From NCBI GenBank assembly GCA_017983795.1, contig JAGOAS010000001.1, forward strand, positions 372,001 to 436,000: DNA of 64,000 nt, written 5' to 3'. The notes below the pieces were generated by a model. The model ran no database searches. It saw nothing but the letters and a program-made list of their open reading frames with translations, and was not told where the DNA came from. Within the stretch, counting starts at the first letter, position 1. Each line of letters begins with the position of its first letter. This DNA is from Piscinibacter sp. GTDB lineage: Bacteria > Pseudomonadota > Gammaproteobacteria > Burkholderiales > Burkholderiaceae_C. This document shows positions 31,529 to 40,657 of this stretch, piece after piece. The position numbers were made by a program, and so were the translations under genes.

Positions 31529-32611
31529 ATGAAGAACAAGCTCCTCGTCATCGTGCTGGCCGGCCTCGGCCTGCTGATCCTGCCCTTCATCGCCCAGCAG
31601 TTCGGCAACGCCTGGGTGCGCATCATCGACATCGCGCTGCTGTATGTGCTGCTCGCGCTCGGCCTGAACATCGTGGTCGGCTATGCCGGCCTGCTCGACC
31701 TCGGCTATGTCGCGTTCTACGCGGTGGGCGCCTACATGTTCGGCCTGCTGGCCAGCTCGCAGCTGTGGGAGCAGTTCCCGGCCGTTGCGGCGATGTTCCC
31801 CAACGGCCTGCACGCACCGCTGTGGATCGTCATTCCCGCCGCGGCCTTCGTCGCCGGCGTGGCCGGCGTGCTGCTGGGCGCGCCCACGCTGCGGCTGCGC
31901 GGCGACTACCTCGCCATCGTGACGCTCGGCTTCGGCGAGATCATCCGCGTGTTCCTGAACAACCTGGACCATCCCGTCAACATCACCAACGGCCCCAAGG
32001 GCATCGGCCCGATCGACGGCATGCACGTCTTCGGCTTCGAGATGTCCAAGCGCCACGAGCTGTTCGGCTACGACATCCCGCCGGTCGTCAACTACTACTT
32101 CCTGTTCCTCGTGCTGGTGCTGGCCAGCGTGCTGATCTGCTACCGCCTCGAGCGCAGCCGCATCGGCCGCGCCTGGATGGCGATCCGCGAGGACGAGATC
32201 GCCGCCAAGGCGATGGGCATCAACACCCGCAACATGAAGCTGCTCGCCTTCGGCATGGGTGCCACCTTCGGCGGCGTGGCCGGGGTGATGTTTGCGGGCT
32301 ACCAGTCGTTCATCACGCCCGAGGCCTTCAGCCTGCAGGAGTCGATCATGATCGTCGCGATGGTGGTGCTGGGCGGCATCGGCCACATCCCGGGCGTGAT
32401 CGTCGGTGCGCTGCTGCTGGCGGCGCTGCCCGAGGTGCTGCGCTACGTCGCCGGCCCGCTGCAGGCGGCCACCGACGGCCGGCTCGACGCCTCCATCCTG
32501 CGCCAGCTGCTCATCGCCACGGCGATGATCGTGATCATGCTGCTGCGCCCGCGCGGCCTGTGGCCCTCGCCCGAGCACGGCAAGGCCGCGCCCACCCCGG
32601 CGAGCAAGTGA
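31529..32611 (+). CDS. livM: Branched-chain amino acid ABC permease LivM
   Basis: A 360-residue permease, with about ten helices and family blocks LGLNIVVGYAGLLDLGYVAF, LRLRGDYLAIVTLGFGEIIR and GRAWMAIREDEIAAKAMGIN. It starts 18 bp after livH behind GAGGAGC, and pairs with LivH in the membrane channel. Confidence 0.95.
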   Translation: MKNKLLVIVLAGLGLLILPFIAQQFGNAWVRIIDIALLYVLLALGLNIVVGYAGLLDLGYVAFYAVGAYMFGLLASSQLWEQFPAVAAMFPNGLHAPLWIVIPAAAFVAGVAGVLLGAPTLRLRGDYLAIVTLGFGEIIRVFLNNLDHPVNITNGPKGIGPIDGMHVFGFEMSKRHELFGYDIPPVVNYYFLFLVLVLASVLICYRLERSRIGRAWMAIREDEIAAKAMGINTRNMKLLAFGMGATFGGVAGVMFAGYQSFITPEAFSLQESIMIVAMVVLGGIGHIPGVIVGALLLAALPEVLRYVAGPLQAATDGRLDASILRQLLIATAMIVIMLLRPRGLWPSPEHGKAAPTPASK

Positions 32612-32621
32612 GGAGCATCAG

Positions 32622-33398
32622 ATGAGCGAAACCGTCCTCAAGGTCGCGGGTGTCTCCAAGCGCTTCGGCGGCCTGCAAGCCCTCTCCGACGTCGGCATCA
32701 CGATCACCAAGGGCCAGGTCTACGGCCTGATCGGCCCGAACGGCGCCGGCAAGACCACCTTCTTCAACGTCATCACCGGCCTGTATACGCCCGACTCGGG
32801 CAGCTTCGAGCTCGGCGGCGCGCCCTACAAGCCCAGCGCGGTGCACGAGGTGGCCAAGGCGGGCATCGCGCGCACTTTCCAGAACATCCGCCTGTTCGCC
32901 GAGATGACGGCGCTGGAGAACGTGATGGTCGGCCGCCACGTGCGCAGCCAGTCGGGCCTGATCGGCGCGGTGCTGCGCACCGCCGGCTTCAAGGCCGAAG
33001 AGAAGGCGATCGCACAGCGCGCCCAGGAACTGCTCGACTACGTGGGCATCGGCAAGTACGCCGAGTTCAAGGCGCGCACGCTCTCCTACGGCGACCAGCG
33101 CCGCCTGGAGATCGCCCGCGCGCTGGCCACCGACCCCAAGCTGATCGCGCTCGACGAACCCGCCGCCGGCATGAACGCCACCGAGAAGGTGGTGCTGCGC
33201 GAGCTGATCGACCGCATCCGCAAGGACGGCCGCACCATCCTGCTGATCGAGCACGACGTGAAGCTGGTGATGGGCCTGTGCGACCGCGTGACCGTGCTCG
33301 ACTACGGCAAGCAGATCGCCGAAGGCACGCCGCACGACGTGCAGCGCAACGAGAAGGTGATCGAGGCCTACCTCGGCGCCGGTCACAAGGCGCATTGA
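32622..33398 (+). CDS. livG: Branched-chain amino acid ABC ATPase LivG
   Basis: A 258-residue ATPase: Walker A GPNGAGKTTFFNV, the LivG-type signature LSYGDQRRLEIARALATDP in place of LSGGQ, and Walker B LIALDEPAAGMN. The start follows GAGGAGC, 10 bp after livM. Confidence 0.95.
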   Translation: MSETVLKVAGVSKRFGGLQALSDVGITITKGQVYGLIGPNGAGKTTFFNVITGLYTPDSGSFELGGAPYKPSAVHEVAKAGIARTFQNIRLFAEMTALENVMVGRHVRSQSGLIGAVLRTAGFKAEEKAIAQRAQELLDYVGIGKYAEFKARTLSYGDQRRLEIARALATDPKLIALDEPAAGMNATEKVVLRELIDRIRKDGRTILLIEHDVKLVMGLCDRVTVLDYGKQIAEGTPHDVQRNEKVIEAYLGAGHKAH

Positions 33399-33408
33399 GG
33401 AAGTCGAC

Positions 33409-34122
33409 ATGGCAAACACATTGCTCGAGGTCAATGGCCTGAAGGTGGCCTACGGCGGCATCCAGGCCGTCAAGGGCGTCTCGTTCGAGGTGCAGGAGGG
33501 CGAACTGGTCAGCCTGATCGGCGCCAACGGCGCCGGCAAGACGACCACGCTGAAGGCCGTCACCGGCCTGCAGCCGGTGGCCGCCGGCGAGATCAAGTTC
33601 ATGGGGCGCAGCATCAAGGGCCAGGGCGCCTGGGATCTGGTCAAGCAGGGCCTGGTGATGGTGCCGGAGGGGCGCGGCACCTTCACGCGCATGACCATCA
33701 CCGAGAACCTGCAGATGGGCGCCTTCGTGCGCAACGACAACGAGATCGAGGCCGACATCGAGAAGGTGTTCGGCATCTTCCCGCGCCTCAAGGAGCGCCG
33801 CAACCAGCTCGCCGGCACCATGTCCGGCGGCGAGCAGCAGATGCTCGCGATGGGGCGCGCGCTGCTGGCGCGGCCCAAGGTGCTGCTGCTCGACGAGCCC
33901 TCGATGGGCCTGTCGCCCATCATGGTCGACAAGATCTTCGAGGTGGTGGCCGACATCCACTCGCGCGGCACCACCGTCCTGCTGGTCGAGCAGAACGCCA
34001 GCCGCGCGCTGGCGCTGGCCAACCGCGGCTACGTGATGGATTCCGGCGAGATCACCATGACCGGCGAGGCGAAGACGCTGCTGGCCGATCCGAAGGTGCG
34101 GGCCGCTTACCTCGGCGAGTGA
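33409..34122 (+). CDS. livF: Branched-chain amino acid ABC ATPase LivF
   Basis: A 237-residue ATPase: Walker A GANGAGKTTTLKAV, signature MSGGEQQMLAMGRAL and Walker B LLLDEPSMGLSP. It is the last gene of the operon. A short GC-rich hairpin (GCGGGC-CAT-GCCCG) follows the stop. Confidence 0.95.
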   Translation: MANTLLEVNGLKVAYGGIQAVKGVSFEVQEGELVSLIGANGAGKTTTLKAVTGLQPVAAGEIKFMGRSIKGQGAWDLVKQGLVMVPEGRGTFTRMTITENLQMGAFVRNDNEIEADIEKVFGIFPRLKERRNQLAGTMSGGEQQMLAMGRALLARPKVLLLDEPSMGLSPIMVDKIFEVVADIHSRGTTVLLVEQNASRALALANRGYVMDSGEITMTGEAKTLLADPKVRAAYLGE

Positions 34123-34214
34123 GTCAAGCGCGGGCCATGCCCGATTTAGGTGTGTTTCGAGATGAGTCCGACGCCTATACTCGCCGCGCCCTTTCGCCCA
34201 CCAGGAGAACAAGC

Positions 34215-35102
34215 ATGACCCTGCACATCCGATCGCTCACCGCCCTGTCGGCCGCCGCGGCCGCTGCCCTGCTGTCCGGCTGCATGGCCACCGCCCCCAC
34301 GGTGGGCGGCGGCGACAAGGGCACCGTCACCGGCGCGGCCGGCGGCGGCACCGCCGAGAACAACAACTCGGCGCTCGAGAAGTGCACCGAGACGCTCGGC
34401 ACCCTGGCGATGCAGGAGGATGCCAACGCGCCCTGGTACGTGGGCCTGCGCGAGCACCAGCTCGGCTCCACGCTGCCGGTGCTGCGCCTGATGGTGCAGC
34501 AGAGCAACTGCTTCGTCATCGTCGAGCGCGGCCGCGCGATGAACAACATGATGACCGAGCGCAACCTGCAGGCCAGCGGCGAGATGCGCGACAACAGCAA
34601 CTTCGGCAAGGGCCAGATGGTGGCGGCCGACTACACGATGAGCCCGAGCATCCAGTTCGCGCAGAAGACCGGCGGCGCGAGCGCCGGCCTGCTGACGCGC
34701 GCCTTCGGCGGCCTGGGCGCGCTGGCCGGCGGCATGAGCGCCAACGAGGCTTCGACCACGCTGCTGCTGATCGACAACCGCTCGGGCGTGCAGATCTCGG
34801 CGGCCGAGGGCACCTCGAAGAACTACGACTTCAGCCTGTTCGGCGGCTTCTTCGGCGGCTTCGCCGGCGCCGGCGGCGGCTACTCGAACACGCCGCAGGG
34901 CAAGGTGGTGGTGGCGGCCTTCGCCGACTCGTACAACCAGATGGTCAAGGCGCTGCGCAACTACAAGGCGCAGACCGTCAAGGGCGGCCTGGGCACGGGC
35001 GGGCGCCTGGGCGTGGACGGCGGCACGACGCCGGCCTCCAAGGAAGCCAGCCAGCCGGCCCCGGCGGCGCAGCCCACCAAGCCGCCCGTCAAGAAGAAGT
35101 AA
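34215..35102 (+). CDS. CsgG-like outer-membrane lipoprotein
   Basis: A 295-residue lipoprotein from ATG 34215 (AGGAGA upstream). The signal ends at lipobox LLSGC (Cys near residue 21). The middle resembles the CsgG/HfaB family: STLPVLRLMVQQSNCFVIVE, RGRAMNNMMTERNLQASGEM and a GADY-like VAADYTMSPSIQF. A Gly-rich stretch follows (FGGFFGGFAGAGGGY), and the C-terminal tail is Pro/Lys-rich. CsgG proteins form secretion channels, but no curli genes are nearby, so the role is open. A TATACT -10 box (34176-34181) gives it its own promoter. Confidence 0.8.
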   Translation: MTLHIRSLTALSAAAAAALLSGCMATAPTVGGGDKGTVTGAAGGGTAENNNSALEKCTETLGTLAMQEDANAPWYVGLREHQLGSTLPVLRLMVQQSNCFVIVERGRAMNNMMTERNLQASGEMRDNSNFGKGQMVAADYTMSPSIQFAQKTGGASAGLLTRAFGGLGALAGGMSANEASTTLLLIDNRSGVQISAAEGTSKNYDFSLFGGFFGGFAGAGGGYSNTPQGKVVVAAFADSYNQMVKALRNYKAQTVKGGLGTGGRLGVDGGTTPASKEASQPAPAAQPTKPPVKKK

Positions 35103-35154
35103 CCCCCGCCGGGCCCGCGCGGCCCGACGTGACGGGTGAGCCCGCGGCGCGAGG

Positions 35155-36129
35155 TCAGTCGACCTTCGCGCCGCTTCTCTTCACCACGCCGTCGTACTTC
35201 GCCAGCTCGGCCTTCACGAAGGCGCCGAACTGCTCCGGCGTGCCCGCCATCGTCTCGGCCATCAGCGTGGCCAGGCGGGCCTTCAGCTCGGGCGTGGCCA
35301 GCGCCTCGACGAAGGCCTTGTTGAGCCGTTGCGTCACCTCGGCCGGCAGCTTCGCCGGGCCGAACAGGCCGAACCAGGTGTGGATGTCGAAGTTCGCCAG
35401 CGCGCCGCCGCTCTCGGCGATCGTCGGCAGCTCGGGCACCGCAGCCGAGCGCTTCGCAGTGGTGACGGCGAGCGCGCGCAGCTTGCCGGCCTTGACGTTG
35501 GCCGAGGCCGAGGCAAGGTTGTCGAAGTTGAGATCGACCTGGCCCGACAGCAGCGCCAGCTGCGCCGGGTTGCCGCCGGCGTAGGGGATGTGCACCATGA
35601 ACACGCCCGCTTGCGCCTTGAACATCTCGCCGGCCAGGTGCCCGGCACTGCCGTTGCCGCCCGAGCCGTAGTTGAGCTTGCCGGGGTTGCGCTTGGCGAA
35701 GGCGACCAGATCGGCCACGCTCTTCACGCCGTAGCGATCGGCCGCCTCGGGGTTCATCACCAGCACGTTGGGCACCTGCGCCACGCCGGTGATGGGCGTG
35801 AAGTCGCGCAGCGGGTCGTAGGGCATCTTCGCGTACAGCCACGGGTTGATGGCGTGCGTGGCCACCGCACCCATCACGAGGGTCGTGCCGTCGGGTGCGG
35901 CCTTGGCGGCGAGGTCGGCGCCGAGGTTGCCGCCCGCGCCGGGCCGGTTGTCGACGATCACGGTGCCGAGGCTGTCCTTGACCCGCTCGGCCAGCGCCCG
36001 CGCGACGATGTCCAGCGGGCCGCCGGGCGGGTAGGGCACGATCAGGCGGATGGGCTTGCCCGGTTGGGCGAAGGCCGGGGCGGCCAGCGCGGCCGCGGCC
36101 AGGGTCAGGAGATCACGCCTGCGCGCCAT
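35155..36129 (-). CDS. Bug-type tripartite tricarboxylate transporter binding protein
   Basis: A 324-residue periplasmic binding protein with a signal peptide (MARRRDLLTLAAAALAAPAFA, cleaved near residue 21) and family blocks IRLIVPYPPGGPLDIVARAL, TVIVDNRPGAGGNLGAD and LNYGSGGNGSAGHLAGEMF. Such proteins are very numerous in Burkholderiales and bind carboxylates or other small acids. No TctA/TctB membrane genes lie nearby, as is common. Its start overlaps the flavoprotein gene by 17 bp. Confidence 0.93.
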   Translation of the reverse strand: MARRRDLLTLAAAALAAPAFAQPGKPIRLIVPYPPGGPLDIVARALAERVKDSLGTVIVDNRPGAGGNLGADLAAKAAPDGTTLVMGAVATHAINPWLYAKMPYDPLRDFTPITGVAQVPNVLVMNPEAADRYGVKSVADLVAFAKRNPGKLNYGSGGNGSAGHLAGEMFKAQAGVFMVHIPYAGGNPAQLALLSGQVDLNFDNLASASANVKAGKLRALAVTTAKRSAAVPELPTIAESGGALANFDIHTWFGLFGPAKLPAEVTQRLNKAFVEALATPELKARLATLMAETMAGTPEQFGAFVKAELAKYDGVVKRSGAKVD

Positions 36130-37156
36130 GCTTGTCTGCTTCCGAAGTGAAACTGTCTGCGTAGAACTCGTCCGCGGGCAGGCCGCAGCGAGCGAGAAAA
36201 TCCTTCTGGGCCGACTCCACCATGATGGGCGCGCCGCAGGCGTAGACCTGATGGCCGGAGAGATCGGGCAGATCGGCCATCACGGCCTGGTGCACGAGGC
36301 CGGTGCGCCCCTTCCAGCCGTCCTCCGGCTTCGGCTCGGAAAGCACCGGCACGTAGCGCAGGTTCGGCAGTCGCGCCGCCGCGGCCTCGGCCCAGTCGTG
36401 CAGGTAGAGATCGGCCTTGCTGCGGCAACCCCAGTAGAGCACCGCCGGCCGCGTGAGGCCCTTGAACTCCAGGTATTCGATGATGGCCTTGATGGGCGCG
36501 AAGCCGGTGCCCGAGGCGAGCAGCACGATGGGCTTGTCGCTGTCCTCGCGCAGGAAGAAGCTGCCGAACGGCCCTTCGAGGCGCAGGATCTCCTTCTCCT
36601 TCATCGCGCCGAAGACATGCTCGGTGAACTTGCCGCCCGGCATGTGGCGGATGTGCAGCTCGATGGCCGGCTTGTCGGCCTGCGTGTGCGGCGCGTTGGC
36701 CATCGAGTAGCTGCGCCGCGCGCCGTCGCGCAGGATGAACTCGACGTACTGGCCGGCGTGGTAGCGCAGCACTTCATTGGCGGGCAGCTGCAGCGTGAGC
36801 ACGGCCACGTCGGGCGCGGGCCTGGCGATCGCCATCACGCGCGCCGGCATCTTGCGCACCGGGAACTCGCCGGCGCCGGGCACGGTGCGTGCCTCGATCA
36901 CCACGTCGCTCTGCGGCGCGGCGCAGCAGGTCAGCATGAAGCCGGCGGCTTCCTCCTCGGCCGAGAGTGCCTTGGCCTGGTGCGCACCGTGGATCACGCG
37001 GCCTTCGAGCAGGCGGCTCTTGCAGGAGCCGCAGGCGCCGTCCTTGCAGCCGTAGGGCAGGCCGATGCCAGCCTGGATCGCGGCGTGGAGGATGGGCTCG
37101 TCGCGTTCGACGCTGAAGCTGCGGCCGCTGGGCCGCACGGTCACGGTGAAGGGCAT
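36113..37156 (-). CDS. 2Fe-2S/FAD oxidoreductase, CDP-6-deoxy-glucoseen reductase type
   Basis: A 347-residue reductase. The N-terminal plant-type ferredoxin domain has cysteines in GCKDGACGSCKSRLL and MLTCC. The FAD domain (RRSYSMANAP) and NAD(P)H domain (LASGTGFAPIKAIIE, VYACGAPIMVESA) follow. It is the family annotated as CDP-6-deoxy-delta-3,4-glucoseen reductase (AscD). In Burkholderiales it is usually found without deoxysugar genes, so it may serve another oxygenase or reductase. None is adjacent here. Confidence 0.85.
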   Translation of the reverse strand: MPFTVTVRPSGRSFSVERDEPILHAAIQAGIGLPYGCKDGACGSCKSRLLEGRVIHGAHQAKALSAEEEAAGFMLTCCAAPQSDVVIEARTVPGAGEFPVRKMPARVMAIARPAPDVAVLTLQLPANEVLRYHAGQYVEFILRDGARRSYSMANAPHTQADKPAIELHIRHMPGGKFTEHVFGAMKEKEILRLEGPFGSFFLREDSDKPIVLLASGTGFAPIKAIIEYLEFKGLTRPAVLYWGCRSKADLYLHDWAEAAAARLPNLRYVPVLSEPKPEDGWKGRTGLVHQAVMADLPDLSGHQVYACGAPIMVESAQKDFLARCGLPADEFYADSFTSEADKHGAQA

Positions 37157-37212
37157 GGCGAGGGTCTTAGACTGGCGGGAAGACGCAACCCGCGATTGTG
37201 CCCCGAGCCACC

Positions 37213-38115
37213 ATGACCCTGGCCTGCCCCTCTCCCGCGCGCCGCAAGCGGCCGGTGCTCCTGATCGTCGGCTGCGGCGACGTCGGCCTGCGCGTGGCGC
37301 GCCTGCTGCGCGGCCGCTGGCGGCTGCTCGGCATCACCACCAGTACGGAGCGCAAGGCCGAGTTGCGTGCGGCCGGCATCGTGCCGCTGGTGGCCGATCT
37401 CGACGCGCCGGCAACGCTGCAGCGCGCCGCCGGCCTGGCCGACGCGGTGCTGCACCTCGCGCCGCCGCCGCTGCAGGGGCGCAGCGATCCGCGCACCGCC
37501 AGCCTGCTGGCCGCGCTGGCGCGGCGCGGCGGCGTGCGCCGCATTGTCTACGGCAGCACCACCGGCGTGTACGGCGATTGCGGCGGCGCGCGCTTCGACG
37601 AGACACGCGCCGTCGCGCCGGCCACCGATCGCGCGCGGCGCCGCGTCGATGCCGAGCAGCGCCTGCGCGTGTTCGGGCGCCGCACCGGCACGCCGGTGAC
37701 GATCCTGCGCATCCCGGGCATCTACGCGTCGGATAGGCCCGGCGGTCATCCGCGCGAGCGCCTGGCGCGCGGCACGCCGGTGCTGGCCGCGGACGACGAC
37801 GTCTACACCAACCACATCCACGCCGACGACCTGGCGCGCGCCTGCGTGGCCGCGCTGCACCGCGGGCTGCCGCAGCGCATCGTGCACGCCAGCGACGACA
37901 CCGAGCTGAAGATGGGCGACTACTTCGACCTCGCCGCCGGGCTCTGCGGCCTGCCGCGCCCGCCGCGCATCACGCGCGCGCAGGCGCGCGAGCAGCTCGC
38001 GCCGATGGCGCTCAGCTTCATGAGCGAATCGCGGCGGCTCGCGAACATGCGCCTCAAGCGCGAGCTGCGGCTGGTGCTGCAGTACCCGACGGTCCACACG
38101 GGCTTGAGCGCCTGA
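37213..38115 (+). CDS. NAD-dependent epimerase/dehydratase (YeeZ-like SDR)
   Basis: A 300-residue atypical SDR with a nucleotide-binding loop VGCGDVGLRVARLL near the N-terminus, STTGVYGDCGG at the active-site region and YTNHIHADDLARACVAAL. The usual YxxxK is not obvious, as in other YeeZ-like members. ATG 37213 is preferred over a GTG at 37198. Substrate unknown. It is divergent from the flavoprotein gene. Confidence 0.8.
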   Translation: MTLACPSPARRKRPVLLIVGCGDVGLRVARLLRGRWRLLGITTSTERKAELRAAGIVPLVADLDAPATLQRAAGLADAVLHLAPPPLQGRSDPRTASLLAALARRGGVRRIVYGSTTGVYGDCGGARFDETRAVAPATDRARRRVDAEQRLRVFGRRTGTPVTILRIPGIYASDRPGGHPRERLARGTPVLAADDDVYTNHIHADDLARACVAALHRGLPQRIVHASDDTELKMGDYFDLAAGLCGLPRPPRITRAQAREQLAPMALSFMSESRRLANMRLKRELRLVLQYPTVHTGLSA

Positions 38116-38137
38116 CGCTCAGAGCCCGCGCGCCATC

Positions 38138-38725
38138 TCAGCGCCGGCCGAAAGGCGGCTGGCCGCGCCAGTAGCGCATCATCAGGAAGCCGCCGAGCAT
38201 GCCGCCGAGGTGGGCGAAGTGGGCGACGCCGGAGGCCGTGCCGGTCACGCCGAAGAGCAGCTCGAGACCGCCGAACACCATCACGAAGGTCTTGGCCTTC
38301 ATCGGGATGGGCGGGAACAGCGGCATGATGATGCGGTTGGGGAACATCATGCCGAAGGCCAGCAGCAGGCCGAACAGGCCGCCGGAGGCGCCCACGGTGG
38401 GCGCGCCGCCGATCAGCAGGCCCACCACGAGCTGCGTCAGCGCCGCGGTGAGCACGCTGGCGAAGTAGAACTGCAGGTAGCGCTTGCCGCCCCACAGGCG
38501 CTCGAGTTCCGAGCCGAACATCCACAGGCCGAGCATGTTGAAGAACAGGTGGCCGACGCTGCCGTGCAGGAAGGCGTACGTCACCACCTGCCAGGGCATG
38601 AAGTGCGTGCCCAGCGGCCAGAGCGCGAACAGGGCCGTCAGCATGCGGCCGAACAGCATGTCGGCGGCGAACAGCGCCACGTTGATGAGCAGCAGCGCCT
38701 GGGTGATGGGGGGAAGAGGTGGCAT
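38138..38725 (-). CDS. Rhomboid family intramembrane serine protease
   Basis: A 195-residue membrane protein with six helices. The catalytic Ser is in GASGGLFG, the catalytic His in AHFAHLGGMLGG, and the HxxxN-type block is FLHGSVGHLFFNMLGLW. ATG 38725 follows CCACCT-type spacing. Substrates unknown. Confidence 0.92.
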   Translation of the reverse strand: MPPLPPITQALLLINVALFAADMLFGRMLTALFALWPLGTHFMPWQVVTYAFLHGSVGHLFFNMLGLWMFGSELERLWGGKRYLQFYFASVLTAALTQLVVGLLIGGAPTVGASGGLFGLLLAFGMMFPNRIIMPLFPPIPMKAKTFVMVFGGLELLFGVTGTASGVAHFAHLGGMLGGFLMMRYWRGQPPFGRR

Positions 38726-38746
38726 GAACGCAGCCTGAGAGTGGTC

Positions 38747-38831
38747 TGGTGCCCCGGGTCGGACTCGAACCGACACTCCTTGCGGAACGGGATTTTGAGT
38801 CCCGCGTGTCTACCGGTTTCACCACCGGGGC
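38747..38831 (-). tRNA. tRNA-Leu(CAA)
   Basis: An 85-nt class II tRNA with acceptor GCCCCGG/CCGGGGC, discriminator A and encoded CCA. The anticodon loop CTCAAAA gives CAA. The T-loop is TTCGAGT and there is a long variable arm. Fully canonical, unlike the array at the right of the window. Confidence 0.95.
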
Positions 38832-38925
38832 AGGTGCGCCTTGCCGCAGCGGCAAGGGCGCGGATTATGTCATGCACCCTGCGCGGGCTCGCAGCGCCTG
38901 CGACAATCGCCGCGAGGAGAGACCC

Positions 38926-39852
38926 GTGAGCGACGACACCCGAGAGGCCCCCCGCTACCCGACGCTGGAAGACGTGATCGGCAACACGCCGCTGGTGCGG
39001 CTGGTGCGCCTGCCCGGCGCCGAGAACGAGCGCCGCGGCAACGTGATCCTCGGCAAGCTCGAGGGCAACAACCCGGCCGGTTCGGTGAAGGATCGCCCGG
39101 CCATCAGCATGATCCGGCGCGCCGAGGAGCGCGGCGAGATCAAGCCGGGCGACACGCTGATCGAGGCGACCTCGGGCAACACCGGCATCGCGCTGGCGAT
39201 GGCCGCGGCGATGCGTGGCTACCGCATGCTGCTGATCATGCCGGAGGATCTTTCCATCGAGCGTGCGCAGACCATGAAGGCCTTCGGCGCGGAACTCATC
39301 CTCACGCCGCGCTCGGGCGGCATGGAGTACGCGCGCGACCTCGCCGAGCAGATGCAGCGCGAGGGCAAGGGCCGCGTGCTCGACCAGTTCGCCAATGCCG
39401 ACAACCCGCGCATCCACTACGAGACCACCGGCCCGGAGATCTGGCGCGACACGGCCGGGCGCGTCACGCACTTCGTCAGCGCGATGGGCACCACCGGCAG
39501 CATCACCGGCACCTCGCGCTTCCTCAAGGAACGCAACGAGGCGGTGCGCGTGATCGGCGCGCAGCCGAGCGAAGGCTCGCGCATTCCTGGCATCCGCAAG
39601 TGGCCGGCCGAGTACATGCCGAAGATCTACGACCCGGCCTGGATCGACGAGACGGTGTCGGTGAGCCAGGCCGATGCGGAGGAGATGGCGCGCCGCCTCG
39701 CGCGCGAGGAAGGCCTGTTCGCGGGCATCTCCGCCGCCGGCGCCTGCTGGGTGGCGCTGCAGGTTGCCAAGCAGGTGCAGAACGCGACCATCGTCTTCAT
39801 CGTCTGCGACCGAGGCGACCGCTACCTGTCCACCGGCGTGTTCCCGGCATGA
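38926..39852 (+). CDS. cysM: Cysteine synthase B
   Basis: A 308-residue PLP enzyme. The Lys is in NNPAGSVKDRPA and the Asn loop is EATSGNTGIALAM. The CysM type is indicated by SEGSRIPGIRKWP. It makes cysteine from O-acetylserine and sulfide or thiosulfate. GTG 38926 follows GAGGAGA. The NUDIX gene overlaps its stop (ATGA). Confidence 0.95.
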   Translation: MSDDTREAPRYPTLEDVIGNTPLVRLVRLPGAENERRGNVILGKLEGNNPAGSVKDRPAISMIRRAEERGEIKPGDTLIEATSGNTGIALAMAAAMRGYRMLLIMPEDLSIERAQTMKAFGAELILTPRSGGMEYARDLAEQMQREGKGRVLDQFANADNPRIHYETTGPEIWRDTAGRVTHFVSAMGTTGSITGTSRFLKERNEAVRVIGAQPSEGSRIPGIRKWPAEYMPKIYDPAWIDETVSVSQADAEEMARRLAREEGLFAGISAAGACWVALQVAKQVQNATIVFIVCDRGDRYLSTGVFPA

Positions 39853-40388
39853 CGGGAGACTTCCGCTTCTGCCCGCAGTGCGCGACGCCGCTGCAATGGC
39901 TGGCGCGCGAGGAAGACGGCGGGCCGAAGGAACGCCTGCGCTGCCCGGCCTGCGAGTGGACGCACTGGAACAACCCCACGCCGGTGCTGGCGGCGGTGGT
40001 CGAGATGATCGACCGCGAGGGCCGCATCCTGCTGGCGCGCAACGCCGCCTGGAGCGGCCGCATGTTCGCGCTCATCACCGGCTTCATGGAAGCGGGCGAG
40101 ACGCCGCAAGACGGCATCGCGCGCGAGGTGCTGGAGGAGACGGCCGTCGCCGTCGAGTCGGTGAACCTGATCGGCGTGTACGACTTCCAGCGCATGAACC
40201 AGGTGATCATCGCCTACCACGTGGCGGCGCGCGGCGAGATCCGGCTCTCGCCCGAACTGGCCGAGTACAAGCTGTTCGCGCCGCAGGACCTGCGCTGCTG
40301 GCCGGCCGGCACGGGCTATGCGCTGGCCGACTGGCTGCGCTCGCGGGGGCATCAACCCCAGTTCATGGAGCTTCCGCCGCGCCCGTAG
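39849..40388 (+). CDS. NUDIX hydrolase with N-terminal zinc ribbon
   Basis: A 179-residue protein with a zinc ribbon, CPQC (residues 8-11) and CPAC (about 33-36), then a NUDIX fold with the box GFMEAGETPQ...REVLEETAV. The layout resembles NudC-like NADH pyrophosphatases but is shorter. It is translationally coupled to cysM. Confidence 0.88.
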   Translation: MTGDFRFCPQCATPLQWLAREEDGGPKERLRCPACEWTHWNNPTPVLAAVVEMIDREGRILLARNAAWSGRMFALITGFMEAGETPQDGIAREVLEETAVAVESVNLIGVYDFQRMNQVIIAYHVAARGEIRLSPELAEYKLFAPQDLRCWPAGTGYALADWLRSRGHQPQFMELPPRP

Positions 40389-40420
40389 AATCCCGGTTCG
40401 CCCGCCAGCCAGCCACCGAT

Positions 40421-40648
40421 ATGGACGCCCAGAAAGAGATCGACACCCGCGGCCTGAACTGCCCGCTGCCCATCCTGAAGGCCAAGAAGGCCTTGGCGGA
40501 CATGCAGAGCGGCGACATCCTGAAGGTGGTGGCCACCGACCCCGGTTCGGTGCGCGACTTCCAGGCCTTCGCGCGCCAGACCGGCAACGAACTCGTCGAG
40601 CAGTCTTCGGCCAACGACGAGTTCACGCACTTCCTCAGAAGGCGCTGA
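40421..40648 (+). CDS. TusA/SirA-family sulfur carrier
   Basis: A 75-residue protein with the family motif DTRGLNCPLPILKAKKAL, in which the Cys of CPxP carries persulfide. TusA-like proteins pass sulfur for tRNA thiolation or molybdopterin. It stands 32 bp after the NUDIX gene, in a sulfur-related group with cysM. Confidence 0.9.
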   Translation: MDAQKEIDTRGLNCPLPILKAKKALADMQSGDILKVVATDPGSVRDFQAFARQTGNELVEQSSANDEFTHFLRRR

Positions 40649-40657
40649 GCGCGCCTT

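Noticed and set aside
34215-35102. Curli secretion locus because of the CsgG-like lipoprotein
   Set aside because: No csgA, B, E or F homologues nearby, and the gene has its own promoter.
36113-38115. Deoxysugar biosynthesis cluster from the CDP-glucoseen reductase type gene and the epimerase-like gene
   Set aside because: The genes are divergent and no other sugar nucleotide genes (except distant galU) are present. The reductase family is common in Burkholderiales outside such clusters.
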